DNA of 32,579 nucleotides from Pseudomonadota bacterium. Its GTDB lineage: Bacteria; Myxococcota_A; UBA796; UBA9615. Of the stretch, positions 1 through 9,087 are shown piece after piece. Within the stretch, counting starts at the first letter, position 1; each line of letters starts with the position of its first letter. Both the position numbers and the translations under genes were made by a program. A model generated the notes under the pieces. The model saw only the letters and a list, made by a program, of their open reading frames with translations, ran no database searches and was not told where the DNA came from. The DNA is taken from assembly GCA_024229515.1 (NCBI GenBank), contig JAAESI010000015.1, positions 1 to 32,579 of the forward strand, read 5' to 3'.

Positions 1-136
1 CGTTTCCGCTGGCCCCGAACGCCGCTGCTGGCGTCCGCCCTCGTCGGCGTACACGAGGTACGCCTCGCTCGTCCGATCACCCGCAGCGACGCCCGGTCCT
101 CACCGGAATTCGTATCGCGACCTCCGCCCAGGGATA
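1..136. other. Left edge, no gene supported
   Basis: Some frames stay open across this short stretch, as expected at this GC content. No start codon with a ribosome binding site and no recognisable domain was found. One minus-strand frame gives a short protein-like peptide around 20-95, but it begins right after a stop and has no start, so it may be a remnant of a gene lying off the window. Confidence 0.5.
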
Positions 137-1915
137 CTAGTCTACGAGCAGGATCCCCTCCTTGGGCTCCAGCTCACAGGCCTGGACGAACTCGTATCCG
201 AGGTCTTCAACGCCATCCACCAGCCGACGAAGGCTGTCCGGTCCCCCATCGGGGAGGTCGGGCCGTTCGATGATGAACGGGTGGTAGAAGAAGCTCGCGA
301 AGCCGCACCGGTTGACCCGGTTGTTCTGCGCCGCCATCAGCATGTCGTCGACCGTCCACGTCTCCGTGGGGTCCGTCACCATCTCCGCGGGCGTCACGTT
401 GCGCATGTTCTCGGGGATGAGCCGCTGCCCGTAGACGTCGCGCTCGATGGGGTACGGGTAGATCTGCGACTGGATCCGCTGCCCCTTGGCGCGGAAGTCG
501 GCGTGCACCATCTCCAGCTCCTCGGACTGCCCGCTGACGACCGTGTTGACGTCGTAGCGCTCGCCGTCGACCTCGAAGTCGAACTCCCGGTAGATGCCCT
601 GGTGGTAGACGGTGTCGTACCGGCTGGCGATGGCGAAGTAGTCGACCATGGAGGCCTGGTAGTGGGGCACCTCGAAGGCCCACGCCTCGAAGCCCGCCTC
701 TCCGATCTCGGCGGTGGCACGGTCGACACGGTCCGCCGCCCAGTCCCAGCTGTCCCCGGGGATCGGCTCATCGTTCACGGCGTCCCAGAACTCGAAGTCC
801 GTGCCGGTCACGCCGTTGAACGGGTTGGGCAGCATGCCCAGCTGGTGGGTGTAGCCGTGCAGCACGATCTCGGCGCCCGAGGTGTAGGCCGCCCGCACCT
901 GCTCCAGCCACGGCTCGGCCCGCTCGTTGTTCATGTCGAAGTGCCACTCGTCGTCTTCGTTGTAGACCCCCAGGGGGTCCGCGAAGACCGGCACCATGGC
1001 CATGTTCCAGGGCCGGCCGTCAACGACTTCGATGACCTGCTCCAGCGCCGCGGGGGCGACCCAGGGGTGCACGTCTTCCAGCCGGAAGAGCGCCTGCAGC
1101 GTCTCGGCGTGGTCGATTCCGACGAACTCGTGCATCAGGTCGGTGAAGGCGAGGTACCGGTCCAACTCGTGCTGGTAGGTCAGCGGGTTGTCGGCGACGT
1201 ACGTCAGGTTCCCGGATCGGACCACGTAGGGGATGCGGTCCCCGGTCCCGGAGTGCTCGATCTCAGCGAACACCTCGACCCGCGTGGGATCCAGCACCTC
1301 GGTCACGCCGACGTCGGGGTCGTTCTCCACGACGCCGTGCGCGGAGTCGTAGAAGAACCACTTCGTCAGGACTTCGCCCTTGTAGTGCACGTACCGATAG
1401 AAGGTCGTGTCCGCCCCTGCTCCGTCGTTTTCGGCGCCGGCGACGAAGCGGAGGCCGTAGCGATCCTCGAACTCCTGGACCGGGTCCGTGGTCATCTGCC
1501 AGAGGTTCTGCCCGATCCAGACGACCTTGTTCGACGTCGTGCGGAAGTCCTCCTTGAACGTGATGCTCAGAGGCTCCGCGTAGACCACCCCCAGGTAGAA
1601 GGTGACGTCGAAGGTGTCCAGGTCGCCGGACCGGTACTGGTTGACCGGCTTGACCTCGACCGAGACCTCCGGGAAATGGCCCAGCAGGTTGACCACCATC
1701 TGGGCGTAGAGAATGCCAAGATCGCCCCAGTCGCCCGTGGTGTCGTACAGAACCAGAGCTTGCACATCGTGCTCGACGGGAGGGGCTTCCCGGACCGGGG
1801 CGTTGCGGCATGCCGGCTGCGGCTCCCACTCCTCGACCGGAGGGGTGCATGCAGCCAACAGGCCGACCACGAGCACCAGAAGGCCTCTCCGACATGTGCC
1901 TAGGTGTGCAACCAT
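137..1915 (-). CDS. DUF2334/polysaccharide-deacetylase-like lipoprotein
   Basis: A 592-residue exported lipoprotein. The N-terminus is a classic lipoprotein signal with an LLAAC lipobox (Cys about residue 23). The first half (about 45-265) resembles a sugar- or glutamine-amidotransferase-like fold that often precedes DUF2334. The second half carries the deacetylase-like signature: RLEDVHP near residue 277 and LHGYTHQ near residue 352, giving the Asp and His expected as metal ligands of a NodB-like barrel. DUF2334 proteins are thought to act on cell-surface polysaccharide; the substrate here is unknown. The ATG at 1915 is preferred because AGGAG lies five bases upstream; the GTG at 1921 overlaps that site. 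The gene is divergent from the CotH gene, with 56 bases between the starts. DUF2334 membership rests on motif recognition only. Confidence 0.75.
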   Translation of the reverse strand: MVAHLGTCRRGLLVLVVGLLAACTPPVEEWEPQPACRNAPVREAPPVEHDVQALVLYDTTGDWGDLGILYAQMVVNLLGHFPEVSVEVKPVNQYRSGDLDTFDVTFYLGVVYAEPLSITFKEDFRTTSNKVVWIGQNLWQMTTDPVQEFEDRYGLRFVAGAENDGAGADTTFYRYVHYKGEVLTKWFFYDSAHGVVENDPDVGVTEVLDPTRVEVFAEIEHSGTGDRIPYVVRSGNLTYVADNPLTYQHELDRYLAFTDLMHEFVGIDHAETLQALFRLEDVHPWVAPAALEQVIEVVDGRPWNMAMVPVFADPLGVYNEDDEWHFDMNNERAEPWLEQVRAAYTSGAEIVLHGYTHQLGMLPNPFNGVTGTDFEFWDAVNDEPIPGDSWDWAADRVDRATAEIGEAGFEAWAFEVPHYQASMVDYFAIASRYDTVYHQGIYREFDFEVDGERYDVNTVVSGQSEELEMVHADFRAKGQRIQSQIYPYPIERDVYGQRLIPENMRNVTPAEMVTDPTETWTVDDMLMAAQNNRVNRCGFASFFYHPFIIERPDLPDGGPDSLRRLVDGVEDLGYEFVQACELEPKEGILLVD

Positions 1916-1920
1916 ACCCA

Positions 1921-1925
1921 CTCCT
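1921..1925 (-). promoter_or_regulatory. Ribosome binding site (AGGAG)
   Basis: CTCCT on the plus strand reads AGGAG on the minus strand, five bases before the ATG at 1915. It decides the start in favour of 1915 over the in-frame GTG at 1921. Confidence 0.6.
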
Positions 1926-1971
1926 ACCCATCAAGCATCTTAGATCAGTATCGGCAGTTCCCCCGGGACCA

Positions 1972-3492
1972 ATGAAACCTTTTGTCCCAATCGCGACCGC
2001 TCTCCTCCTGCTTTGGGCCTGCGGTCCGGACCAGGAACCGGACCCGTCCGACGACGACGACATCTACGAGGTCCCCGACGACGACGACCTCTTCGACCCC
2101 GTCTCCGGCGAAGAAGGGTGGCCCTGCCCCGAGGGGCCCGCGATCTGCAACTACGACCTGGGGTGCAACGGGGACGTGTGCACCGCCTGCACGGACGCGG
2201 ACCAGTGCCGGGGACTGCAGGGATGCCGCGACGACGGCAGCTGCGGGGCCTGCACCGTCGACGCCGAATGCGCCTCCGGCGAGAGCTGCCGATCAGGCTT
2301 CTGCATGCCCACGGACGTGCCCGAGTGGCACCTGGAGATCGCCGCGTCCGACCTCGAGCTGATGAACACCGACGTCTACGCCCGCCTCGAGGTGCCCGCG
2401 ACCCTGCGCGTCGGCGACGTCACCTACGCCGGTCCCGCGACCGCCCGGTTCCTCGGCAGCTCGACCCTGGCGTTCCCCAAGAAGTCGTTCCGCGTCGAGT
2501 TCCCCGAGGACGCCGACCACCCTGGCTTCGCGCGCAAGATCAACCTCCGCGCCGAGTACAACGACGGCTCGTTCCTGCGGACGTACCTGGGCTACGAGAC
2601 GATGCGGCGGGCGGCCGGAGTGCCGGCTCCCCGGGCGCGGTACGTGAACCTCACGCTCAACGGCGACAACTACGGCCTGATGCTCGAGGTCGAGCGGATC
2701 GGGGGCAAGTTCCTCCGCAAGAACGGCCGGGATCGCGACCTGCCGATGTACGAGGGCAAGGAGACGACCCCCTGGGGCGCGCTCATGCCGATGGACGACG
2801 AGGCGCAGTACCGCGAGTACTACTCCAAGGCCACCGGCGACGACGCCGACTGGAGCGACCTCATCAGCCTGGTCGAAGACACCTTCTGGGAGGACCACCT
2901 GGAGTCGGAGCCGTGGGGCCCGACCACCGCGGTGCGCACGCGGGAGCTCGTCGATACCGACGCCTACGTCAGCTACCTGGCCACGCTGGCGGCGATCCAG
3001 AGCCAGGACCACATCACCAACAACTACTACTTCAGCTGGCAGGAGGTCCCCGGCGTGGGGTTCCGGTGGGAGTTCTACCCCTGGGACATGGACCTGACGT
3101 TCGGCTGCCTCTGGAACGAGGAGACGAACACGTCGCCGTGCGGCGACACGGTCTCGGACGACTGGTGGCTCAACGGCGTGGTCGTGCCCCCGATCGTGGC
3201 GGGGCAGCCCAACGAGTGCTGGTGCAACCTGCCCGCCCACCTCGTCATGAACGACCCCGAGTTGGGCCGCGACTACCGCGACCGCATGTGCAGCATCATC
3301 GGCAGCGAGTGGTGGAATGAGCGGCTCCCCGACCTTGCCGCCGCCGTCGCCGAGACGATCGCGACCCGGGTCGAGGCCGACACCGCGGACCGCAACGAGA
3401 CCCCCCAGGAGTGGGCGGACCGACGCCAGGAGGTGCTGAACTTCCTCGTCGACCGAAAGGCTCACCTCCAGGGCGAGCTGGAGTGTCCGTGA
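1972..3492 (+). CDS. CotH kinase family lipoprotein
   Basis: A 506-residue lipoprotein. The start at 1972 gives a clean signal peptide with lipobox LLWAC (Cys about residue 17); the same frame extends upstream to 1810 but that part overlaps the divergent gene and lacks a signal. After the Cys come two DDDD-rich segments and a Cys-rich stretch (about residues 45-115, regularly spaced Cys pairs, EGF- or knottin-like). The CotH domain follows: LNGDNYGLMLEVERI near residue 226, a KNNYY-like TNNYYFSW segment, and FYPWDMDLTFG near residue 368, the acidic metal/ATP-binding motif of the family. Bacillus CotH phosphorylates spore-coat proteins, but in Gram-negative bacteria such lipoproteins are not characterised, so kinase activity is inference. 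Divergent partner: the DUF2334-like lipoprotein. Confidence 0.85.
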   Translation: MKPFVPIATALLLLWACGPDQEPDPSDDDDIYEVPDDDDLFDPVSGEEGWPCPEGPAICNYDLGCNGDVCTACTDADQCRGLQGCRDDGSCGACTVDAECASGESCRSGFCMPTDVPEWHLEIAASDLELMNTDVYARLEVPATLRVGDVTYAGPATARFLGSSTLAFPKKSFRVEFPEDADHPGFARKINLRAEYNDGSFLRTYLGYETMRRAAGVPAPRARYVNLTLNGDNYGLMLEVERIGGKFLRKNGRDRDLPMYEGKETTPWGALMPMDDEAQYREYYSKATGDDADWSDLISLVEDTFWEDHLESEPWGPTTAVRTRELVDTDAYVSYLATLAAIQSQDHITNNYYFSWQEVPGVGFRWEFYPWDMDLTFGCLWNEETNTSPCGDTVSDDWWLNGVVVPPIVAGQPNECWCNLPAHLVMNDPELGRDYRDRMCSIIGSEWWNERLPDLAAAVAETIATRVEADTADRNETPQEWADRRQEVLNFLVDRKAHLQGELECP

Positions 3493-3496
3493 CCCC

Positions 3497-3522
3497 ACAC
3501 GGGGCCGTGTCCAGGTAGACAC
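3497..3522. promoter_or_regulatory. Overlapping inverted repeats, candidate activator site
   Basis: Two overlapping palindromes sit just after the CotH stop: ACACGG-GG-CCGTGT (3497-3510) and GTGTC-6 nt-GACAC (3507-3522). Their centre is about 75-85 bases upstream of the start point predicted for the sigma-54 promoter, a plausible place for an enhancer-binding protein. No T-run follows, so a simple intrinsic terminator is less likely. Confidence 0.35.
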
Positions 3523-3563
3523 ACCTCCGATCCCAAGTCCCTGAAATCACAGGAAAACCGATC

Positions 3564-3579
3564 CTGGCACGGCCGTTGC
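3564..3579 (+). promoter_or_regulatory. Sigma-54 promoter, full consensus
   Basis: The stretch reads CTGGCACG-GCCG-TTGC, matching the sigma-54 -24/-12 consensus at every invariant base, with the required GG-N10-GC spacing (GG at 3566-3567, GC at 3578-3579). Orientation is toward the VIT-VWA gene. The predicted transcription start is about 3590-3591, only two or three bases before the ATG at 3593, so the transcript would be nearly leaderless. Confidence 0.75.
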
Positions 3580-3592
3580 GAAGTGAACTGGC

Positions 3593-5887
3593 ATGCGCTG
3601 GTTCCTTCTCCTTGTCCTGACCCTCCTCCCCGCGTTCGCCAACGCCGGCATCGTCCTCAGCGACGACAACCCCGACCTCCCGGGCCGCACTCCCCTGACG
3701 CTGGTGAGCCAGCAGGTGGACGTGAACATCGTCGACCAGGTCGCAACCACGACCCTGGTGCAGGTGTTCCGCAACGACGGCAGCGTCGCGACGGCCGGCA
3801 CCTACGTGCTTCCGCTGTCCGAGCAGGCCTCGGTGATGGAGTACAGCTTCTGGCTCGACGGGCGCCGGGTGCGCAGCACCATCCAGGGCAAGGACGACGC
3901 TGAGAAGACCGTCGAGCAGGCCGAGGCGGCGGGCGAAGAAGCCTCCTCGCTGGCCTGGAACGACCCCGACTCCTTCACCGCGCGCTTCACCACGCTGGAC
4001 GTGGGCGAGACCCGCCGGTTCGAGGTCGTCTACAGCGAGCTGCTCCCCTACGAGGCGGGCACCGTGCGCTACAGCCACCCGTTGGACTACGCGACCATGG
4101 GGCTGCCGCCGGTCGAGGACGTGCGCATCGACGTGACCGTGGTCGACAGCAAGCCCATCTCGTCGATGGCGCCCACGTCGATGCGGCTGACCGACACGGT
4201 CCCCGACCAGGACTTCCAGTTCGACTACCAGCTGGAGTCGACCGACTTCGGCCTGAGCTTCCGCACCTTCCGCAAGGCCGGCGAGCAGGGCTTCTTCGTC
4301 GCGACGGTCGCCCCCCGCGAGCAGACCACCGACGACCAGATCGTGCGCAAGGACGTCGCCTTCGTGTTCGACGTCAGCGGCTCGATGAGCGGCATCAAGA
4401 TCGCCCAGGCGCGTTCCGCCCTGAAGGCCTGCCTGAACCTCATGAACCCCGGCGATGGCGCCTACGTGGTCGCCTTCAACGACGGGCTGAGCCCCTACAA
4501 GAACAAGGTCGGCCCGGTGGATGCGGGCGCCCACGCCTTCGTCGACGGGCTCGCCGCGGGCGGGGGCACCGAGATCCAGAACGCGATGCTGTCGACGCTG
4601 GACGTGTTCAAGGCCTCCGAGCGCCCCACCGCCATCGTCTTCCTGACCGACGGCAACGGCCGCCTCCCCGTCGAGGACACGCTCCGCAAGGTCCACGACG
4701 CCGCCGGCCCGACGCGCATCTTCAGCTTCGGCGTGGGCAGCAGCGTCAACCAGGCGTTCCTGGAGCGGCTCGCCCACGAGAACCGCGGCTCGTACACCGC
4801 CATCAACGGTTCGGTCGCCATCGACGACGCCGTGCGCGAGTTCTACGCCTCCATCTCCCAGCCGGTGCTGACCGACCTGGAGTTCGACTTCGGCGATGTG
4901 GTCGCCAACCGCGCCTACCCGGCGGTCATGCCCGACGTCTACAAGGGGCAGCGGCTCGTCATCACCGGCCGCTACCGCGGCGTCGGCGAGCAGACCCTGA
5001 CGGTGACCGGCCGCATCGGGGGCGAAGAGCGCAACCTCGAGCTCCCCATCGACTTCACCGCCGAAGACACGGAGCACCCCTGGGTCGCCCGCATGTGGGC
5101 CAAGCGTCGTTCCGACCACCTGCTCGCCGACATCCGCATGTACGGCGAGACCCCCGAGGCCAAGGACGAGATCATCGCCCTCAGTTCGAACTACCAGTTC
5201 GCCACCCCGTACACCTCGCTGGTGGCGCACGCCGACCCCCGGGTCGCGAGCCTGACCCCCGCCCGCATCAAGCCCGGCGACCCCGTGCTCGCCATCCCGG
5301 CTCCGTCGGACAGCGTCGCCGTCACCGCCTTCCTCCCCTTCGGCGAGGTCAAGGACCTGGTCTACGACACCGACGCCGAGCTCTGGGTCACCCGCTTCCT
5401 CGTGCCCCGCTCGGCGGTCGACGGCGTCTACTGGATTCACATCGTCGCCACCGACCGGACCGGCCGCAGCGAGTTCTTCAAGCTCGCCTACACGGTCGAC
5501 ACGCTCGCCCCGGTGATGCAGGTCGCCCTCGACGACGACGTGGTCGCGGTCGGCGGCTCCATCGACATCACCGCCCGCCCGGTCATCGGCTTCCTCGAGC
5601 TGGGCACCGAGATGGTGCGCGCCCTCGGCCGCGACGCCGCCGCCCGGGCCAAGGCGTTCGTCGACGTCAAGACGGTGGTCGCGCGGCTCGCCGGCACCGA
5701 CCTGGAGGTGCCGCTGCGCAGCTCGGTCGGAGGCGCCCCCGGCTGGCACGGCTCCATCGACCTGCCGCTGAGCACGCCGGCAGGCACGTACAGCCTCGAA
5801 ATCACCGCCACGGACGTGGCGGGCAACAAGCACACGGTCACGACCGACGTCTACGTCGAGCGGACCGCGGTCGTCGGAGTCCTCTGA
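3593..5887 (+). CDS. Secreted VIT and VWA domain protein
   Basis: 764 residues. The first 19 form a signal peptide ending in ANA. A VIT domain (about residues 35-165) starts with the typical region contrasting hydrophobic strands, and includes the family's KDDAEKTVEQAEAAGEEA helix. A VWA domain follows at about 250-430 with an intact MIDAS: D260-x-S262-x-S264, the Thr in GGGTEIQ and the Asp in FLTDGNG. This predicts divalent-cation-dependent ligand binding in the periplasm or outside the cell. The remaining 330 residues look like beta-rich accessory domains with no membrane anchor. VIT-VWA proteins resemble inter-alpha-trypsin inhibitor heavy chains; their bacterial partners are mostly unknown. 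First gene of the run behind the sigma-54 promoter; its TGA shares one base with the next ATG. Confidence 0.88.
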   Translation: MRWFLLLVLTLLPAFANAGIVLSDDNPDLPGRTPLTLVSQQVDVNIVDQVATTTLVQVFRNDGSVATAGTYVLPLSEQASVMEYSFWLDGRRVRSTIQGKDDAEKTVEQAEAAGEEASSLAWNDPDSFTARFTTLDVGETRRFEVVYSELLPYEAGTVRYSHPLDYATMGLPPVEDVRIDVTVVDSKPISSMAPTSMRLTDTVPDQDFQFDYQLESTDFGLSFRTFRKAGEQGFFVATVAPREQTTDDQIVRKDVAFVFDVSGSMSGIKIAQARSALKACLNLMNPGDGAYVVAFNDGLSPYKNKVGPVDAGAHAFVDGLAAGGGTEIQNAMLSTLDVFKASERPTAIVFLTDGNGRLPVEDTLRKVHDAAGPTRIFSFGVGSSVNQAFLERLAHENRGSYTAINGSVAIDDAVREFYASISQPVLTDLEFDFGDVVANRAYPAVMPDVYKGQRLVITGRYRGVGEQTLTVTGRIGGEERNLELPIDFTAEDTEHPWVARMWAKRRSDHLLADIRMYGETPEAKDEIIALSSNYQFATPYTSLVAHADPRVASLTPARIKPGDPVLAIPAPSDSVAVTAFLPFGEVKDLVYDTDAELWVTRFLVPRSAVDGVYWIHIVATDRTGRSEFFKLAYTVDTLAPVMQVALDDDVVAVGGSIDITARPVIGFLELGTEMVRALGRDAAARAKAFVDVKTVVARLAGTDLEVPLRSSVGGAPGWHGSIDLPLSTPAGTYSLEITATDVAGNKHTVTTDVYVERTAVVGVL

Positions 5888-7869
5888 TGAAAGCCGCACG
5901 AGTTTTGAGCTGGGTTCGACACGCATCGTGGGGCGGTGTCGCAACCCTGGGGGCAGCGCTGGGAATTTGCCTAGCGTTGTCCCCGAACTTCACCGAGGTG
6001 GCGCGCGTGCGCCACGAGCTGCCGACGGTCACGATGGGCGTGATCGACCGGGGCTCCGAGCTGCCCGCCGGGCCCGCTCGCTCGACCTCGGCCGAGCCGC
6101 AGACGGTCCTGTTGGACCTGCGCCTCGCCGAGACCTGGACCGACCCGGACGACGTGCGCGACGCCATCGCGGACGAGACCGGGCTCTGGGCCGCCAGCGG
6201 CGGAGGGCTCCTGCGGGTGCCCTTCGCCGAGGACCAGCCGACGCAGTGGTGGACCACCGCCGACGGCCTCCCCGACCACCGCCTGACCGCCATCGAGCAG
6301 GTCCCCGGCGGCCTCGCGCTGGGCACCGAGGGCGGCTCCGTGCTGATGGTCGACGTCACCACCGGGAGCCCCGTCGTCGTCGAGTACGCCAAGGTCGGCG
6401 ACGCCCGCATCAGCGACCTCATGTTCGCCGACGACTCGCTGTACGCCGCCACCTGGGGCGAGGGCATCTGGATGTCCGACGGCACCGACGAGGCGCTTTC
6501 GTTCGCCGCCGTGGGTCCCAAGACGGGCATGCAGTCGCGCCGCGTCACCTCCATCGCGTGGTCCGAGGGCGAGCTCGTCGCGGGCACCGCGGGCGCGGGC
6601 CTGTGGGTGAGGGGAACCAACGGCAAGAGCCGCCGATTCGTGCAGCGGGGCGGCCTCGCGGGCGACTTCATCGTCGACCTCGCCGAGCGGGGCGACGCGG
6701 TCTGGATCGCCACCCCGGGCGGGCTGTCGAAGTACCGCCGGGGCGTGATCAGCACCTGGGCTCCCGGCGACGACTGCCCCCCGGGCATGCCCCGCGCTCT
6801 CGGCACGGATGGAAGCCTCGCGATCAGCGGGGGCCGCATCGGCCGGATCGGTACCGTCTCGAGCGTCGGGCTCCCCACCAGCCCCGACGGGCTCGGCCCC
6901 TGGAACGGCGTTCCCCGGGCGGAGGTCCGGTGGCTGCTGCGAGCGGACGGCCGGCGCTGGGTCGGCACGGACCGGGGCATCGCGGTCGAAGACGCGGCGG
7001 GCACGTGGACCTGGATCGTGCACGAGGGTCCCGGAAGCAACGACATCACCACCGCGGCGCTGCACGACGGCTCGCTCCTGGTCGGCACCTTCGACCGCGG
7101 CGCGTCGATCGACGGCCAGCCGCTGCGGCTGGGCAACGCCGAAGTGAACGACGCCCTCATCGACGCCGACGGCGTCGCCTGGATCGCCACCTCCCGCGGG
7201 GTCGCCCGGGTGGATGAGCGGGTCCGCACCTTCGGCGCCATGCACGGCCTCACCTCGGACCACGTGGGCGCCATCGCCACCGACGAGGAGGGACGAGTGT
7301 GGGTCGGCACCAGCGCCGGCGTGCAGCCGTTCGACGGCGGCAGCTTCGGCGCTCCCCTGGGAGGCGAAGACGCCTTCAAGGTGGGCCACGTCTACGACCT
7401 CGTGAGCACCGGAGGCGAGATCTTCGCCGGCACCCTGGAGGGGCTGTGGTCGGTCCGGCGGGGCGGCGCCACCGGCTTCCGCTACGAGACCGGGGAGCTC
7501 CCCGACTCGTGGATCAACGGCGTCGCGCGCGGCCCCACCGGTCGGCTCTGGGTCGGCACCTACGACGCCGGCCTGGCGATGCGGGAGACGGACGGCACGT
7601 GGCGCTGGTTCATCGAGGGCGAGGACATCAGCTCCGGCTGGGTGAATCCCGGCGCGATGGCCGCCCTGCCCGACGGCAGCGTGCTGGTGGGGACGATGGG
7701 CGGGGGGCTGCTGCGCATCGACGCCAGCGGCGAACTGGAGCGCTGGAACATGGCCGACGGCCTCGCCGGCGACGACGTCACGACCATCGCGGTCGAGGGC
7801 GAGACCATCTGGGTCGGCACCCGCAGCGGGCTGACCCGACTGGAGGTGAGCGGTGACCGGTCTTCGTAG
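5887..7869 (+). CDS. Membrane-anchored beta-propeller protein (Reg_prop-type repeats)
   Basis: 660 residues. The ATG at 5887 overlaps the preceding stop by one base. A single hydrophobic segment at about residues 18-36 is a signal anchor or signal peptide. The rest is built of short repeats of the type LWVGTxxGLxxxDG, for example GLWAASGGGLLRV, VWIATPGGLSKY, VWVGTSAGVQPFDG, LWVGTYDAGLAM and IWVGTRSGLTRLE. This is the two-component-regulator propeller repeat (Reg_prop), normally found in periplasmic sensor parts of hybrid histidine kinases. Here no kinase, HAMP or cyclase domain follows, so it is a stand-alone sensor or scaffold in the periplasm. It probably works with the neighbouring envelope proteins. 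It overlaps the next gene by 17 bases. Confidence 0.82.
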   Translation: MKAARVLSWVRHASWGGVATLGAALGICLALSPNFTEVARVRHELPTVTMGVIDRGSELPAGPARSTSAEPQTVLLDLRLAETWTDPDDVRDAIADETGLWAASGGGLLRVPFAEDQPTQWWTTADGLPDHRLTAIEQVPGGLALGTEGGSVLMVDVTTGSPVVVEYAKVGDARISDLMFADDSLYAATWGEGIWMSDGTDEALSFAAVGPKTGMQSRRVTSIAWSEGELVAGTAGAGLWVRGTNGKSRRFVQRGGLAGDFIVDLAERGDAVWIATPGGLSKYRRGVISTWAPGDDCPPGMPRALGTDGSLAISGGRIGRIGTVSSVGLPTSPDGLGPWNGVPRAEVRWLLRADGRRWVGTDRGIAVEDAAGTWTWIVHEGPGSNDITTAALHDGSLLVGTFDRGASIDGQPLRLGNAEVNDALIDADGVAWIATSRGVARVDERVRTFGAMHGLTSDHVGAIATDEEGRVWVGTSAGVQPFDGGSFGAPLGGEDAFKVGHVYDLVSTGGEIFAGTLEGLWSVRRGGATGFRYETGELPDSWINGVARGPTGRLWVGTYDAGLAMRETDGTWRWFIEGEDISSGWVNPGAMAALPDGSVLVGTMGGGLLRIDASGELERWNMADGLAGDDVTTIAVEGETIWVGTRSGLTRLEVSGDRSS

Positions 7870-8413
7870 TTTGATCCCCCTGGCGCTCGGCCTGCTCTCG
7901 GGCAGCGTCGCAGCCATCGCGGTGGGGGCCTGCGTCACCGTCGCGGTGGCGGCCGCAGATCGCCGGGCCCCGGTGCGGGCGTGGCGCCGGCTCTTCCCCA
8001 AGCTCGGGTTCGGCGGCGTGCGCCGGTTCCCCCGCGAGGACGAGGGCGTCATCGCGCTGGTCCGCCTCTACACCGTCTCGGAAGGGGCGCTCGAGGAGTT
8101 GCGGGAGATCCCGAGGAACCGCCGCCGGGAGCTGCGCCGACGCATCGCCCGGATCGTGCGCATGGGGGCCGATCTGACGGTCGCCCGGGAGAAGCTCGAA
8201 GGCGTGGACGCGCCGGAAGCCCGCCTCGCCCTGGAGCGCCAGATCGCGGCCCTGGTGCCCACCGCCGCGCAGCTGCGGGCGACGTTGCTGCGGGCCGGCG
8301 TCAACCGGGCCGCCCGGGTCGAAGAGCTGCACGCCCTGCGGGTGTGTGAACAGGAGTTGCGGGCCGCCGCGGAGATGACGGAGTTGGATCGATGGACCCG
8401 GTTCGCAAGCTGA
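7853..8413 (+). CDS. Hypothetical membrane protein with helical cytoplasmic-type region
   Basis: 186 residues from a GTG at 7853, reached by a 17-base overlap with the propeller gene, which suggests translational coupling. There is one hydrophobic segment at residues 5-34 followed by a basic stretch, so the C-terminus is predicted to be cytoplasmic. Residues 65-180 are Arg/Glu/Leu/Ala-rich and look like a bundle of amphipathic helices or coiled coils (for example RRRELRRRIARIV and ARLALERQIAALV). I do not recognise a family. Conservation of its place between a propeller and a DUF4384-like protein would be the best clue to its role. Confidence 0.65.
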   Translation: MTGLRSLIPLALGLLSGSVAAIAVGACVTVAVAAADRRAPVRAWRRLFPKLGFGGVRRFPREDEGVIALVRLYTVSEGALEELREIPRNRRRELRRRIARIVRMGADLTVAREKLEGVDAPEARLALERQIAALVPTAAQLRATLLRAGVNRAARVEELHALRVCEQELRAAAEMTELDRWTRFAS

Positions 8414-9078
8414 CCTCCCTCCCCCGGCGCCGGGGCTCGGACCATGGCTGGGGTGCGCCCCTGCTCGCCGCGGGGCTGCTGCTGCAGGCCGCCGTGCTCG
8501 TCGGCTTCGCCGAGCCGGAGGTGTCCGTCGACGACCTGCCGCCCGTGAGCTTCGGTGCCGCCGTGGTGATTGAGCCGGGCGACGGGACCGAGCCCGGCGA
8601 GCTCGGCAGCCGCGCCTCCTGGCCGGCCGATTCGCGCCTCCAGATCACCTTCCGGCCCGGTCAAGAAGCGTGGACTGCGGTCCTGTGGTTCGACGGACCG
8701 GACACGGTCGTGCCGCTGTACCCCCGCATGGCGGCAGGCGAGTGGGGCACGACCCGGGCGGGGCTGTATGTGCTTCCGTCCGATGGCGCCTACCTGCGGC
8801 TGACGCGGACCTCGGCCGAGGGCGACCTGCTCGCCATCATCGACAGCCGCGAGCCCGATCCCGAGGTCGTCGACGTGCTCATGAACCCCCGCCCGGGGGC
8901 CGTTCGCGCGCTCCGTGAGCGGCTCACCCGCGAGGGCGCCTCCCGCAACCGATCGGCCTCCTCCGGCGCGACCGAGCGCTTCCTCCCCACCGCCGACGGA
9001 CGCGCCGTCGCGGTCCCGTGGCGGGAGCAATACGGGACGGGATCCGTGGTCATGACCTGGGAGGTCCACGTCGAGTAG
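8392..9078 (+). CDS. DUF4384-like membrane-anchored protein
   Basis: 228 residues, starting 22 bases before the end of the previous gene. Residues 20-41 are a transmembrane segment or signal anchor. Residues 85-150 fit the DUF4384 pattern: LQITFRPGQEAW, then a strand pair, then VPLYPRM, then GLYVLPSDGAYLRL and a final GDLLAIIDS. Typical DUF4384 proteins show a similar order of a Gly-x-hydrophobic strand, an LFPN-like turn and an LP-containing strand, often in envelope or protein-kinase-linked proteins. The last 70 residues are polar and probably flexible. Function unknown. The assignment is by pattern only. Confidence 0.6.
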   Translation: MDPVRKLTSLPRRRGSDHGWGAPLLAAGLLLQAAVLVGFAEPEVSVDDLPPVSFGAAVVIEPGDGTEPGELGSRASWPADSRLQITFRPGQEAWTAVLWFDGPDTVVPLYPRMAAGEWGTTRAGLYVLPSDGAYLRLTRTSAEGDLLAIIDSREPDPEVVDVLMNPRPGAVRALRERLTREGASRNRSASSGATERFLPTADGRAVAVPWREQYGTGSVVMTWEVHVE

Positions 9079-9087
9079 GAGCCCACC

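Noticed and set aside
3497..3510. Intrinsic terminator of the CotH gene
   Set aside because: The six-pair stem has a two-base loop and no T-run; a protein-binding palindrome is at least as likely.
3296..5944. 882-residue minus-strand reading frame opposite the VIT-VWA gene
   Set aside because: Shadow frame of high-GC coding DNA: composition is Val/Gly/Asp/Arg-rich with no domain, while the opposite strand encodes intact VIT and VWA motifs.
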